A stretch of DNA of 64,000 nucleotides from Balanoglossus misakiensis (lineage: Eukaryota > Hemichordata): assembly GCA_040954595.2 (NCBI GenBank), contig CM082595.2:3658001-3722000 (forward strand). Reading direction: 5' to 3'. The first letter of the stretch is position 1. The number at the start of each line of letters is the position of its first letter. The notes below the pieces were generated by a model, which saw nothing but the letters and a program-made list of their open reading frames with translations, ran no database searches and was not told the origin of the DNA. The position numbers and the translations under genes are program-made. Shown here in pieces: positions 12,129-24,781 of this stretch.

Positions 12129-13010
12129 ATATGTAACACAGAATTCTGGTTGTCTGTTGTTATTTCACGAAATCTTGGTGATTTCTGATGTGTTCCAACT
12201 GAGCTAAGTGGTACAATTAGACGTCCATTGGTGTTTGCACAAGTTGATCATACAAAATGAGGTCTGAACTCAAACTCCCAGATTATGTGGAATGTTTGTA
12301 GACATTGACTGTCAAAATCACTGTATGATCCCAGTATAATTATAGAATATCTGATAATGAACGTAATCAATGAAGTAAACAGGCAGATTCACATTATTGA
12401 CAATATGTGCATGGTCGTGCGCCACCATGAATCTCCTTTTGTTTTTCTGGCGTTCAGTTCTGCGCCCAACAAAGATCAATCCAGCCAGTGAGGGCACTTG
12501 ATGAAACTCAGTTGCTCTGGTTGGGTGTCAGGATTGACATTATTCTTGAACTAGTAATATGGCATCAAATCCGGTCGGGAATTGAAAGAAGCTTAAAGAA
12601 TGCTTGTTAATGAATTCAATGAAATGCGGATGCTACAGTGACCATTAAAATTAATATGTACAAGCCAAAGTTAACCGAAAACATCACAGAAAAGTTTTTA
12701 AAAGTTTAGCTGCCAGGAAAAGGCACACCACACGACACTGTGTTAAAAGTAAACTTCTCCTGTTGTACATACAGAAAAGGCATATTGGCTGACATTATTT
12801 TTCAAAGATAGCTCTGCCCCCCTCATATATCAAGATAAATCTCCCTTTAGACATTTCAGAAGGGAAAATCGTTATCAGATGCCCGGATCCGTTCCAGGCG
12901 TTGACAGATTGTAATTATCAGCCACTGAGGGCGCTAATCGATCCGTTCCAACAGGTCAAAGACCGCCATCTTGAAAACTGAAATGAACGAAGCATGGAAG
13001 TAGTGTCAGT

Positions 13011-16000
13011 ATGGACAAATTCGTAGACCGTCGACTTTATGTCATCGGCGGCGGTATTTCAGGGCTTTTCTTAATCTCCTATATTCTGCAGATAAGTTTT
13101 TTTACTTTGGTACTTTTTACATTGTTCTGTGGTACTTTAATCGCCGCCGTTATCCTTCGCTGGAGGTCGCCAGATAACGTCGTCTCGTTTGAAAACAAGA
13201 CTTCACACATGCAAAATCACAGGCTTGATTCTACCAGTAGCAGGCTGGCTGATGCAGCGGCCGACGGAGAAAACTTTAACCCCGTGCCACACAGGACAGG
13301 GCAGAACAAGCAGCACGGCAGCAGTTTTTCGCGTTCGCCGATCCAGATAAACCGCCGACCCAGGTTCCAATCACCAGCTGGTCCGCTTCTGCACTCGCCG
13401 TTGTCAGCTCTACACACTCCTGCCAATTCTCCCATATCGCCGGTATCCGTGTCAGCCAAGAGATATAACTTCAGGTTAGTGGGGTTCAAGGCCAGGACTA
13501 GCGATAGCCATTGTCTGTAAAAGATCCTTGACCGTGTCCCCAGTCATGTCAGTATCCTTGAGGAGCTGTCGAAATGGACCATAGACATATTGGATTTCTT
13601 GACCTTGAAGTAAAGGTCAGGCGTTTGTATGTTACACTGTATGTTCACACACGAAGAACCTTAGTCCTGGTTTGCCTTTAAGTTTAATTGATTGATATGA
13701 CGTAATAATTAAGAAAAATACTGAATTGTGTTTCAGGTTACAATGATGGACTTGCAGTAATCCTATCATGTTATGCTCTGCATTGATATTGGCCTTATTT
13801 CTTTTACTCTGCAGTTCTACAGAACAGCCCACAGTACTGCCCCACGTGGAATTCACAAGTCCCCGCTACACTCTCGTACCCAACCGCAAGTACCCCACCC
13901 ACCAACCGCAGTACTCCAGTCTGGGATTTCTGCCGCCGGTCAAATGGAGGGGAGGCAACTCCTTCAAGGACACCCTCAGTCCCCTGAGTCCGCTCGCCCG
14001 GAATAAAATCGCCAGTCCCGTCACGGTGAAAATTGCTTCCGTCAGGAGTCCTAGTCCACTGTAAGTGTTCAGCAAGCCCTATACAGAACTGCTACTATTT
14101 TTGGTACAACCCTATGTGTACAGTGGTGTGGGCTCTTGTGCCACCCACTGAAAATCTGTGATTGGCTGGATTGTAATTTGCCATGGTAACTGTTTCTAAA
14201 TCAGTGACTGTGTACCTTTAAAGCTCAATACATTGGGTCTGTCGGAATGGACATTGAAGAGACTTTGTGGGTTTTTCTGGCATCATCCATCGTTACACCA
14301 GCACTGAGCAGTTAATAATTTCTGTGCTTGCAGGTTGCAGAGTCTGAGGGAGCGATGTGCAGACGACAGGAAGGCAGATCCGCTGAACAAAGAGACGGTG
14401 TTGTCAGCGCTCAGGGAGAGTAAAAAGAGGAGCGTAAGAGACCAGGATGAAGAGACGAGCAGTATTGCATCATCTGTAGAAAAAGATGCTAAGAGAAGGT
14501 AAGTGTGGAAGATCAGCACTCTGGGGTTATAAACAATGTATGGTGTTTATGGACAAGAGCTTTGTGTGTGGTGTGGTTGGATTATCTCAAGTGTGTCATG
14601 AATGCAGCCCGAGTCCTTTGTAGCTGTAGAAGGCTTACACTCTGCATCTTATCAAGCATTTCAAAACCTGCATTTGTATGCTAGAAGCCAACACACACAC
14701 TCACTACATCATTTCTGCCATTGCAGGCGATACGAAAGTTCTGCGTCCAGCACGTCCACCTTTGCTACAGCCAGTCCTAATGTGTCGGGCAGGAACTCTC
14801 CGATGCCGAATGGTGGCTTGACTATCCCTGGTAGACTGTTTTCCGGTGTGAAGAGGCCCGCCAGTCAGGATAGCTCCGATTTGCATCCGGGAAGCAGTCA
14901 GAAGAAGACGCGGAATGCAATTGATAGCTCTTACAGTTCTATGAGGAAGGTGAAGAAAAAGGCAAGCTGGGTTTATCTTGTTGTCTGCCCCCACACATCA
15001 GAACCCCTCTCCTCTCCATAGCACCCAAACCCCACATGTGTAATAATGAATTTACTTGAGACTTCTTGTCAACATCTGTCATCTTTGTTTGCTGTGCAGA
15101 GCTTGGAGCCGGAAAGCGCCCAGGTGAAAAGAAAAGTAACATACGATGAGGAGAGTGACGCATCATCGTCCAAGACACCGCGAAGAAAACTCTCAAGTCT
15201 TGAGAAAGATCCCTCAGAAAAAGACAGGTCAGTGTTCAATTAACCCTTTCGCCACCATGGTTTAATCCAAATCCATTGTTCTCTATGGTAAAGTTGAACC
15301 TCTAGAGAGGGTACTGGGGGTTATATCAACCCCTGTTGATGGGACAAGTCCATGGCATTTCATCATTCATGTAGAATATGGACTGATGTTAAAAATTTGA
15401 TTATTGTAGAGATTCATCATCTGTGAGAGACGACTCGTCTGATGAGGAACAGGAAGACAAAACAACAGAGAGTGCGATAAAAGAGAAGGTCTCCTTGAAA
15501 ACACCAAAAGAGATGGCTCCCAGGTTACTCAAGAAGACCAACGCTTCCCTTAGGAAAAGAGTCCCAGTGTTTAGTGCGTTAACTGACAAAGATCTGTTGG
15601 TTAGTAATATTGTGTGGTCTCAGATTAATCTGTTAATCTCAGCCATCCACCCCTTTGGTGTGGGGTTGGTAGTGGTCAGTCAACATTTTATCAGCAACTT
15701 CATGAATCTTCCTGAATATTTTTAGCCCACAATTTTGAACCGTCCAACATACACCGCAGTTAGCAATATTTCATTGTGGAAAATTGAAAGTAAAATGTGA
15801 AATCATTGCTTCAGGAAACAACTGACAAATGCTTTTTCTCATTTATTCACTGGTAGGTTCCGCCGTCACCGTACAGGTACACTCAGGATGATGTGGCAGA
15901 GGATAGGAGGCGAGCTGCGGAAAGAGTCCAACAAATGATGCAAGCTGTGGAAAAGGCACCACAAAGCAACAAAGGTAGGGACAGGGCAGACACTGTGTTA

Positions 16001-19000
16001 GAAGATATATCTCGCGCTACATGTATATCTATATGATTTGGTACAATCTGGTTGTTTTGAGCGGTGTAGTTTCAAACTTGTATTGTGAATTGGAGGGTGA
16101 TATTTCCCCCCACAGTTTACATATTCAAGACTCATGTTGCCTTATTTTTTGTTTCTGCACAGGTGAAGGGAAAACTCAGGACATCAAACCAGAACTACCT
16201 TTCTTCTCAACCCCTACGGTCAGCAAAGCGTCCGTTCTATCGTGCTCAGGGTTAGGTCTGCAGACTTCAACAGCTGCGACCACCACAGCAGCACCAGCAA
16301 CAGCAAGTGTTGCAGCATCAACGACATCATCCACTGCAGCCATGCCATCCATCACAGTGAATGCAGCCAAGCCGTCGGATAAGACAGCCGGTTCTACAGT
16401 GACCACATCCACAGCAGTGACCGGTTTTGCCAGTCAGCCTGCAGTTAGCCAGAGCAATCCTCTGTTGACTGCGGGGGATAGGAGTAAACTTGGGGGTTTG
16501 GCGCAGACAGCTTCAGGACAGAGTGGAGGGCTGGAGAGTATCCTGCAGAGTTCTAAACCAGGCGCTGCGGGCAGTACTGCAGTGGACACCGCCAAGTCAA
16601 GTAGTGTTACTTCTGGACTGTTCAGTTTTGGAGGCACTGCAGCAGGTAGCGCTGCAACGACCACTGCAGCACCAGGAAGTGTGGGGCAGAAACCAGTGAA
16701 CCTTGGAGTTGCTACCACCCAGCCGCTGTCAACCGGTCTTGCCGGGATTGGGAGTACACTGTCATCTACATCCACTGCGACGCCATCGCAGCTGACGTCG
16801 ATTGCAGCTCCAACCGCTACCACGTCCGCTTCCGTTGCAAGCTTTCCGTCGGCTTCAAACTTGAGTGGAGTTGCAGGAGGTATCAATTTCCAGGCAACAT
16901 CATCAGCACCCACTAGCTCGGTCACCACAGTGACTACCACAAGCACGGCCGCAAGATCGCTTTTCACTGCAGCGACGTCGCAGAACGCACCGACTTCGAC
17001 CGCGGCAACCAGTAGTGCAGCAACTGGACTTTTGCCTGGTGCGGTAAGCGCTGACCTCTTCGGTCAAAAACCTCCCAGTTCTGCAGGATTTTCTGTTCAG
17101 GCGCCAGCCTCAACAGCGAGCACCGCCTCTGCCACACAGACTAGCGCCGCTCCAGCAGGTGGATTCACGTTTGGAGCTCCCGTGAAGGCAGAGACTGCTG
17201 CTACATCTTCAGTGCTGCAGACACCGTTCTCAAACATCGGTCAGACCACCGCAGCTCCGTCAGCGACGACAGTGCCCGCTGCAGCGACCACTGCCCCTTC
17301 GTTTACACCCGTGTTCGGACTTCCGTCTCAGACCACACCATCGACGGCTCCCGGCCAATCGAAGATGCCAGCCATCGGCTTCAGTGGCCAGCCGAGCTCC
17401 ACGTCGAACATCGGTGGATTTACTTACACACTGCCATCTCAGACAACTCAGACCGCCACAGGTACGACCAAAACCAGCACTGCCAACCTGGCTGGTGGCA
17501 TGAACTTCACCCCAGGAGCCCAGACCGCCGGTATATCATCTGCAGGACTGTTCCCAGCGGCCACCGTAACGATGACAGGTACAGCTCAGCCAGCCTCTAC
17601 TGCAGCCGGTGGAGGATTCAGTTTCAACAAGCCAGGAAATTTCACGTCGTCTCCTTTCCCCGGGACAGCAGCAGCCACCAGTGCCGGCCCCTCAACCACG
17701 ACCAGCGCAACTCCATTGCCGGGTGGATTCGGATCCCGGCCAGCCGCCCAGACAAGCCTGTTCGGAACTGCAGCCACGAGTTCGGCTCCTGCCCCAGCGA
17801 CGGCGTCCGGGTTCGCCTTCGGTGGCTCGGGAAGTCAGCCGGCTTTTGGAGCTGCCACTGCGGCCACTCAGAGTCTGGGTGCGTTTGGCACGACCGCGAC
17901 AACACAGAGTGCGTTCGGAGCTTCTGGATTGGGTACGGCCACGACGCAGAGTGCGTTTGGCGGCTCCACAGCGGCACCGTTCGGTGGCATGACACAAACT
18001 GCAGGTAGCGGTGCTAATGCTCCAAGCGCATTTGGCGGTACATCTACATCAGCGTTTGGAGGGCAGCAAGCAACTGGAACCAGTTTCGGAGGGCAGCAGC
18101 AGCAGCAGGGGGGAACTGGATTCGGAGGGCAGGCACCCGGATTTGGAACCCAGTCAGTGTCCGGCTTCGGAGGGCAACAGCAGCAACAGCAGGCCACCAC
18201 TGGATTCGGAACACAACCACAGACGAGCGCCGGATTCGGAACACAGCAACAAACAACTGCCTTCGGAATGCAACAACAACAACAACAACAGCAGCAACAG
18301 ACTGGCGCTGGATTTGGAACCCCAGCTCAACAGTCAGCGCCTTTCAACTTCACAGGAGCAGCAAGCACCGAATCAAAACCTTTTGCGTTTGGTGAGACAT
18401 CTTGACTTCCTTTTGATTTTGTACCATACTGATAACCCATATAATTTGTCCAAAAAATAGCTTAGCATTCATGTTTAGAACACAATCTGGACAAGTGAGT
18501 TACATGTAGTAAAGTCTACAAAACAGTGGACAGGGATTGGTGAATAAGATTCAGTTGCTGATGATGATTATGTAGACAGGCCCCTCTGGATAGCTATGTC
18601 AGAGCAAACTCTCAAATCTAAATTTGCTTATGTGCTTATATAAGCATTTTATGCATGTGCATCTGTGTGTGTTTGTACACGTGTTTTGTGCCGTTATTTC
18701 AGTTGCAGTTCAGCAATTTTTGTTTCGTTTTTGTGTTTAGGAGCATCCTCAGCTGCTGCAGCACCCTCCGCTACTAGTGGCTTTAATTTCAGTGCAGGGG
18801 GCACATCATCGCCTGCGTTTGGTCAGAGCACGGCCGCAGCGCCGAGTGGGGCACCGTTCAGTTTTACCGGTCAGTCTTGGGTTTACATCAGAGTCGTGAT
18901 TTTTTATCGTTTCATCCTTTTGTTTTCTTGTCTGCATGATGGCTGTTCTTGTTGCTCACAGACCTGGTCACCTGCTTGCCTTGAATGATATTGATTGTTG

Positions 19001-19429
19001 GAGCAGTTTTGATTACATGTCCCAGTAGAAATACGCCAGTCACCAGCTAGCCTTGATAGTTTCAAGAAACACATCAAGACTTATCTGTTTAACAGAGCCT
19101 ATTAACAGTAACTTTACATTGGAATTTTGACATTGAACACTATTGCAGTGGAGTTTGGCGCTCTATAAATCTCTTTGATTGCTTGAAATCTGCCTGTCAA
19201 CGTTAAATCAGAAATTGAATGACATGTATAATGTTACCTCTTTCTTCTTCTCCAACCAGGTGGTAGCACGCCGACAGCCAATCCCTTCACCCCAGGTGCC
19301 GCGCCCAGCACCCCTTCCATTGGTGGATTCTCCATGGGTTCCAGTGCCGTGCCCAACACTCAATTCTCCCAGACGCGAGCTCAACGACTCAAGAAAGCCA
19401 GAGCCAAGTATGCCAAGCCGAGGCAGTAG
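13011..19429 (+). CDS. pom121: POM121-like transmembrane nucleoporin
   Basis: Pore-membrane anchor of the nuclear pore complex. Exons: 13011-13474, 13815-14060, 14334-14498, 14727-14949 or -14961, 15100-15227, 15410-15599, 15857-15974, 16163-18391, 18741-18869, 19260-19429; about 1353-1357 residues. The N-terminus has one hydrophobic segment (residues ~15-45). Exon 2 has the family's KYPTHQPQYSSLGFLPP and SPVTVKIA blocks, and exon 3 the KETVLSALRESKKRS block, both close to vertebrate POM121. The 2.2-kb exon 8 is Ser/Thr/Ala-rich with many FG, GFG and FGGQ repeats and polyglutamine, typical of FG nucleoporins. The C-terminus ends in a basic tail (RLKKARAKYAKPRQ). Exon 4 may use a GC donor at 14962 or a GT donor at 14950; both keep phase 0. 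The start is the first ATG of the open frame and sits directly before the membrane segment. Confidence 0.92.
15240..15323. mobile_element. TTAACCC-type short inverted-repeat element, copy 3 (one end degraded)
   Basis: It starts with TTAACCCTTTCGCCACC and contains AAATCCATTGTTCTCTATGG and ACCTCTAGAGAGG, as in the other copies, but the far end is eroded to GGGGGTTAT. It lies just inside the POM121 intron after exon 5. Confidence 0.65.
19049..19180 (+). mobile_element. 5'-truncated non-LTR retrotransposon tail (CR1/L2-like)
   Basis: The frame from 19049 encodes SLDSFKKHIKTYLFNRAY then TAA, the usual C-terminal end of CR1/L2-type reverse transcriptase proteins. It is followed by a short 3' tail with GGCGCTCTATAAAT and TTGATTG, which resembles the tails of such elements. 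Only the last ~130 bp remain, inside the POM121 intron before the last exon. Confidence 0.65.
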
Positions 19430-20490
19430 GACCAAAACCTAGGGTGTTTTTTATACGTGACTTATCAAGAATGTGAGTTATTTGAATGCTTCTGTATTAA
19501 AATAATCATGAATTCGCAACAGTAAATTTTGAGGTGTGAGGCCTGCTAAGATTTGAAAAACGTTTTGTTTGACAGCAATTAAAGTACTTTCAGCGAATAT
19601 ACTAATCTTCAGTTTTTATTCCGTAAATGTTAAAAGCATCATTCAAAGTGTAAATGTTTCTCTTGTGTTAGTTGTTCTGTAAGTTGGACATTTATGTCAA
19701 TCTTGTGCTTTCTTGGGTAGTGGTCTTCAGTTGTAGCATACTTGGGCATTTATGTCATTCTTGAATTATCTGTTGTATTTCAATGTGTAAAACAGATGTC
19801 TTTTCCAGCAGTGAGGACATTATTTCTCCTAAAATGACACCTATTTATTTTGGCTTACTAATTGTTGCGTTGATTGCCACATTGTCATTTGTGTACAATC
19901 TGCAAAAACAATATCCACGCCACCATTATGAAAAAAAGGGTAATTTGTATTTCCCAGGATCAAAAGATGTCTTCAAAATTTCCAACTTCTATGAAGCAAA
20001 ATGTGTGTTTTGAATTTTCTTGTATTCAAGTTATAAGATGAAGAGTTTGAGTATTTGAGGGCTTTCCAAAAATAGCTGACAGTTGTAAGATTGGAGGATT
20101 GATATAGTGAACAATATGGCATTTCTTAATTAACGAAAAAGATTGTACTTTTTATACCTTATTATGAATAATGTGTGAGGAAATTGATGCATGTTTTGTA
20201 GTATACTATTGACATTGCAATTTCTGACCAAATTCTTCAGATTTCTTCAAATATTATTGTCTTTATTTTCACTGTATGAGAGTGTGTGTATGGGTTGAAC
20301 AGACTTCAAGTGATAAAAATATAAATGTGTGTGAATTTCTGTTTGGCCTGAACAAAATTGGTGCTAAAATTACAAGACAAAAAAACATATTTATTTTGGA
20401 TATTTTTATTGTAAAATTTTGGATAGTCACATTGGAAATGTTTTCTTATGAAGGTTTTCAGTGAAAACCCATATGCACTCTCTGGATGTA

Positions 20491-20496
20491 AATAAA
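20491..20496 (+). terminator. Candidate poly(A) signal of POM121
   Basis: AATAAA about 1.06 kb after the POM121 stop, followed by a TTGGTTATTGTGGTGT GT-rich stretch. The UTR between (19430-20490) is AT-rich with no supported gene. Confidence 0.45.
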
Positions 20497-21760
20497 ATGT
20501 AATTTATGTACGTCTTGGTTATTGTGGTGTCTTTATTAGAATTTTGCTGTTAGTTTCGAAGACCTGGATGACGTCAGGTTTGCAATAATAATAGACCAAG
20601 GAAGCAATGGCGCATGTGCCTGTGATATACGTGATTGTGATCACCCCCTCCCAAGATCTAATGGCCCGTCCCTAAATCAAGAGAGCGTGGGCGGGGCTGA
20701 TGCATCACAAACAGTGATGTCTCTGACAAGAATAGAACATCAACTGATAATAATATGGTATTGGTTTAATGATTGACTTTAATTGTTAATTTGTGTCCCT
20801 CGTCGTCTAATTTATGTGGGGACGAGACTCACATGCGCCAAACAAACACATACTTCCATTGAAAGCCGAGACATCTGGCCGAGTACATATACATGTAATA
20901 CGTTCCCGTTACTGAAGCTGGCTCAAGCAAACTCGGTACGTCGGTTGCTTTACTGTATTTGATTTTGTGAGATTTTGTGATTTAGATTTACAAGAGGCTG
21001 TCTCTAGCTCTCTCTGTCGCCTCTCGCTCGCTGTTTCTGTATCTATCTTTCTCTCTCTCTCGTTTTGAAGCGCCCCTGGCTACCTCAGGGCATGCAGGTC
21101 ATAGTCACGATTACGTTGCGGTTGCGCAACTGTTAACCGTTAGGGACGACCCAATTCACAATAGTGGTGGAAACAAAGGCCTTCGTGTCTAACAGTAACA
21201 GTGCACGTGGTTGGTTCTGCTGTTCGTAGATATCGCTTCATCCAATCTAATCAGGAAAACCTACACAGATCACATGTCAAACACTGTGTATATTTGGCTA
21301 TTGGCACCCCTTCATTTATCGACTATTTTGTAGGTCAAAATATCTTCCTAATATAGTCGAAAAATACCTGCTTTCAAATCAGCAAAAACTTTGTCTAGTA
21401 GTAGTAGTAGCCATTGACGTTTGAAAGACACGGTCGTCCATGGTTTAACCATCTAAATTAACAGAATACTCCCAACAATCTTTCATTTTGACTGTCAAAA
21501 TTACATCATGAATAACGTCAGTATTAATATTGTCAAAAGTGCCTCTTCTGTCAGAAGCCTGTCGACAGTCTTGGTGGTCTAGGTGACGTCAGACTTGTGA
21601 TTGGAAGGATTAAGTATTTTCTTTTCAATGATCACTCGGCAAATATAAGAGGGATCGTCAGATTTTCCACTCGGCAAATATTTGATGATTTGGGTCAAAT
21701 CATCCGTGAACTGCTCTTTGACTAGTTTTGTTTCAATTTCACCAGACAGGTCGTGAAGAG
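20497..21760. other. Intergenic region before ABCG-A
   Basis: It holds a TCTC-rich patch near 21000-21062 and otherwise no recognisable gene. The ABCG-A promoter and 5' UTR are expected here; no convincing TATA box was seen. Confidence 0.5.
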
Positions 21761-23341
21761 ATGGCTGCTGCCAACGATGGGACGAGAAGACAGGGCGGTA
21801 TGGCACTTCAATGGAATGATATCACGGTCAAGATAAAGGACAAGACAGTCCTGCAACATATCAGCGGGATTTCGCAACCCGGTGAAGTGTTAGCTTTAAT
21901 GGGACCAAGTGGTGAGTCATCCAAAACTGTAGAGGCATGGCAGTTAAAAAGTTGGTGCGGTATAATATGTAACTACAGTATGTAATCATTATCTGGGGGT
22001 ATTGTGTTGTGCCCCCCCCCCACCCAGGGGATAGGTCTGTTGTGTCAGTCTATGCCCACAGAAATCTACAGACATACCTGTAGTTTGTTTTACGCATGTT
22101 GTCAGCAGTCAACGTCGCCTACCGCCCCTATCTACGTCACCATCTTTACTTTAATGTCAGAGTTGAACCGTTAAACAAACATTTTTACAATGATCTGTGG
22201 TTCAGGGTACGTCGGATTTCTGCGCAACGTTTTGTGTCACAAGTGTTTCGCAAGATAGGATTTCAGATTGAAATAGTTGGCAGATATCTCGCCATACCCA
22301 TAGGACTACTCATGCATTGTCGACTTTAACAGAATGAACCAGCTCGAAATGTTTGAATCTACAAATGGTTCTCCTCTTAGTATGAAAACCATATAAGAGA
22401 AAACTGGACAGATGAATGTGCAGAACGAAATACTCAGTCTGAAATTTAAGCTATCGCAAGATTTGAATATTTTGAAGGTGAATTCAACAGCTCGTATGCG
22501 ACTCCACAAATTCATTAATATTGAACACGTCGCACTTTCCACGTCTTCCACCAACAGGTTCTGGAAAGACGACGTTGTTGAACGTCTTGTCCAAACGCCA
22601 CACAGACCTGGAAAGTGGTTCTGTCCTCATCAATGGCAAGCCACTCACCAAAAGATTAAGACGCAAGATATGCTATGTTCTCCAAGAAGACATATTCTTC
22701 GATTGTCTGACGTTGAGAGAGCAGTTGGTGGTATGTATACACTCTTAATTCGTAATATACGACTTGTTTTTGTGTCCGGTAGTTTTATCTGGTTGAAAGT
22801 ATATATGTGTTAACAATGGCACAAATATTCATCGTATGCTCTTTAAAATGTTTCAGTTCACTGCAAGGTTACGACTTCCCAGTTCGGCCACCAAATCGGC
22901 CAAGATGAAGAAAGTGGACGACATAGCCGACATCCTTGACGTCAGGAAATGTTTAGACACAAGTAGGTATCTTTGTCGTGTGAGCGTTGTGATTCTGGTT
23001 TCTGTATTTCAATGATGGCGCTTAGTTTTTGGAGAAAAAGGACAGTGAAGAACCGACAACTACTAGTATCGTAGCAGAACTCGTGCAACCATCTGGAGAC
23101 TTGCATGTCGCTGGTAAATGACCAGCGAGCATCATTAAAATACACGACAATAATTCGATTTTTGTTTCTTTTTGGAAACGCAGAAATCGGGAGTCTGGCA
23201 TCCAAGGGTCTCTCCGGAGGAGAGAAGAAACGGGCAAACATTGGATGTGAGCTGATGACCGATCCTGATATATTGTTGCTAGATGTAAGACAAATATTTG
23301 ATAAGAGATTAGGAATTTTCTTGGTGGGGATGGTGGTGGTC

Positions 23342-23373
<32 letters not shown>

Positions 23374-24716
23374 CCGTTTTATTATTTCAATACAGGAGCC
23401 AACATCAGGACTTGACTCATTCGCAGCCTACAATCTGATGACCACACTGAAAAACTTTGCCAAGTCGATGCAGAAAACCATCATCTTGTCAGTTCATCAA
23501 CCTTCCAGTCAGATCTTCTACATGTTCGACCATCTACTCTTGCTTCATGAAGGCGAGGTGAGAAACGTTGAATGTTGTTTCAAAGCAGCAGTTTTCCTGC
23601 ATACAGAGAGTGCAGTCGTTTTCGCCAGTGTTGGCTACACACACAAGACAATTTCCAGCCCAGACCCTTAAAGTGCAAGTAACTCCAACTTTGAGCTATT
23701 TTACAGTACATGTACATTTTTATGGGATACTTTGCATTGATATATAACAAGATATAGGCTAACTGGGATATTTTTTGTGCAGGTTGCGTATTTTGGTACA
23801 GCTCCCAAAGTCGTTGATTATTTCTCGAGTATTGGGTTCCCGTGCGACAAACACTACAACCCTGCCGATTTTATATGTAAGTATTATTTCTCTGCAATTT
23901 CCATTTTTATCTGGTGGAGTTGGTACTTTGAATTCAGTTCATCGTCTGTCCGGAATCATTATCCCACCAAGCCTACAGACGAAATTTCTCCATGTATAGT
24001 ATAATATATATATCGTCTCGGAAAAGCGTTGCCACCTTCATCAGAAGTCGACCAAAATTGTCGTTCATTCACGCCTACTATACGTCAACCTTTGTTAACA
24101 TCAATCAATATTCTCTCGATTTTTTTGGTAATAAATCCTTGTAACTTTATAATCTGTGTCGTTTACTCATAGTGGAAAAACTTAGAAGTACAGATAGCGA
24201 AGTGGAGACAATCATGAATTCTAGCAGAAACACATCATGGCAACACTCTGAGAGTGTTTCCTCGGCAACAGAACGCACAAATGGTTACTCCGTATATTAC
24301 TCAACTTCTGAAAATGGCGGACAACTGAGACTCCAAGGAGACAACACCGGAAGTTCAAAGGAATCAAAATGGCCGACCACTTTCACGGACCAATATAAAG
24401 TTCTTGTGGGTAGATGTTTCAAGGAGGCTAAGCCGAAGTTACTGTCACCAGTCATGATCTGTACCATGCTGGCTGTGGCCTGTGTCATGGGCGTTATTTG
24501 GTTTCAAGTTGAACACACTGAAGACATGATAGATGAAAGATCCACCGTGGTAGGTTGACCAACAAAACCCTGTTTGATGTGTACTGGGGTATAAATTTAG
24601 TCATGCAAGAGCACAAGGAAGCCAAGGTTTACAAGTCAATAACACATATAAAATTACAAACGTAGATGTCATAAACAACTGTGATAACTAACACAATACA
24701 TGTACAAAGTACCTAA

Positions 24717-24781
<65 letters not shown>

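Noticed and set aside
17609-18256. Overlapping frames on both strands in the POM121 FG-repeat exon
   Set aside because: They are shadows of the low-complexity FG-repeat coding frame, which is fixed by splice phase and by the POM121 match.
19783-20013. Small open frame with a hydrophobic segment in the POM121 3' UTR
   Set aside because: The segment looks membrane-like (FGLLIVALIATLSFVY) but there is no family match, no promoter or splice context, and AT-rich UTRs give such frames by chance.
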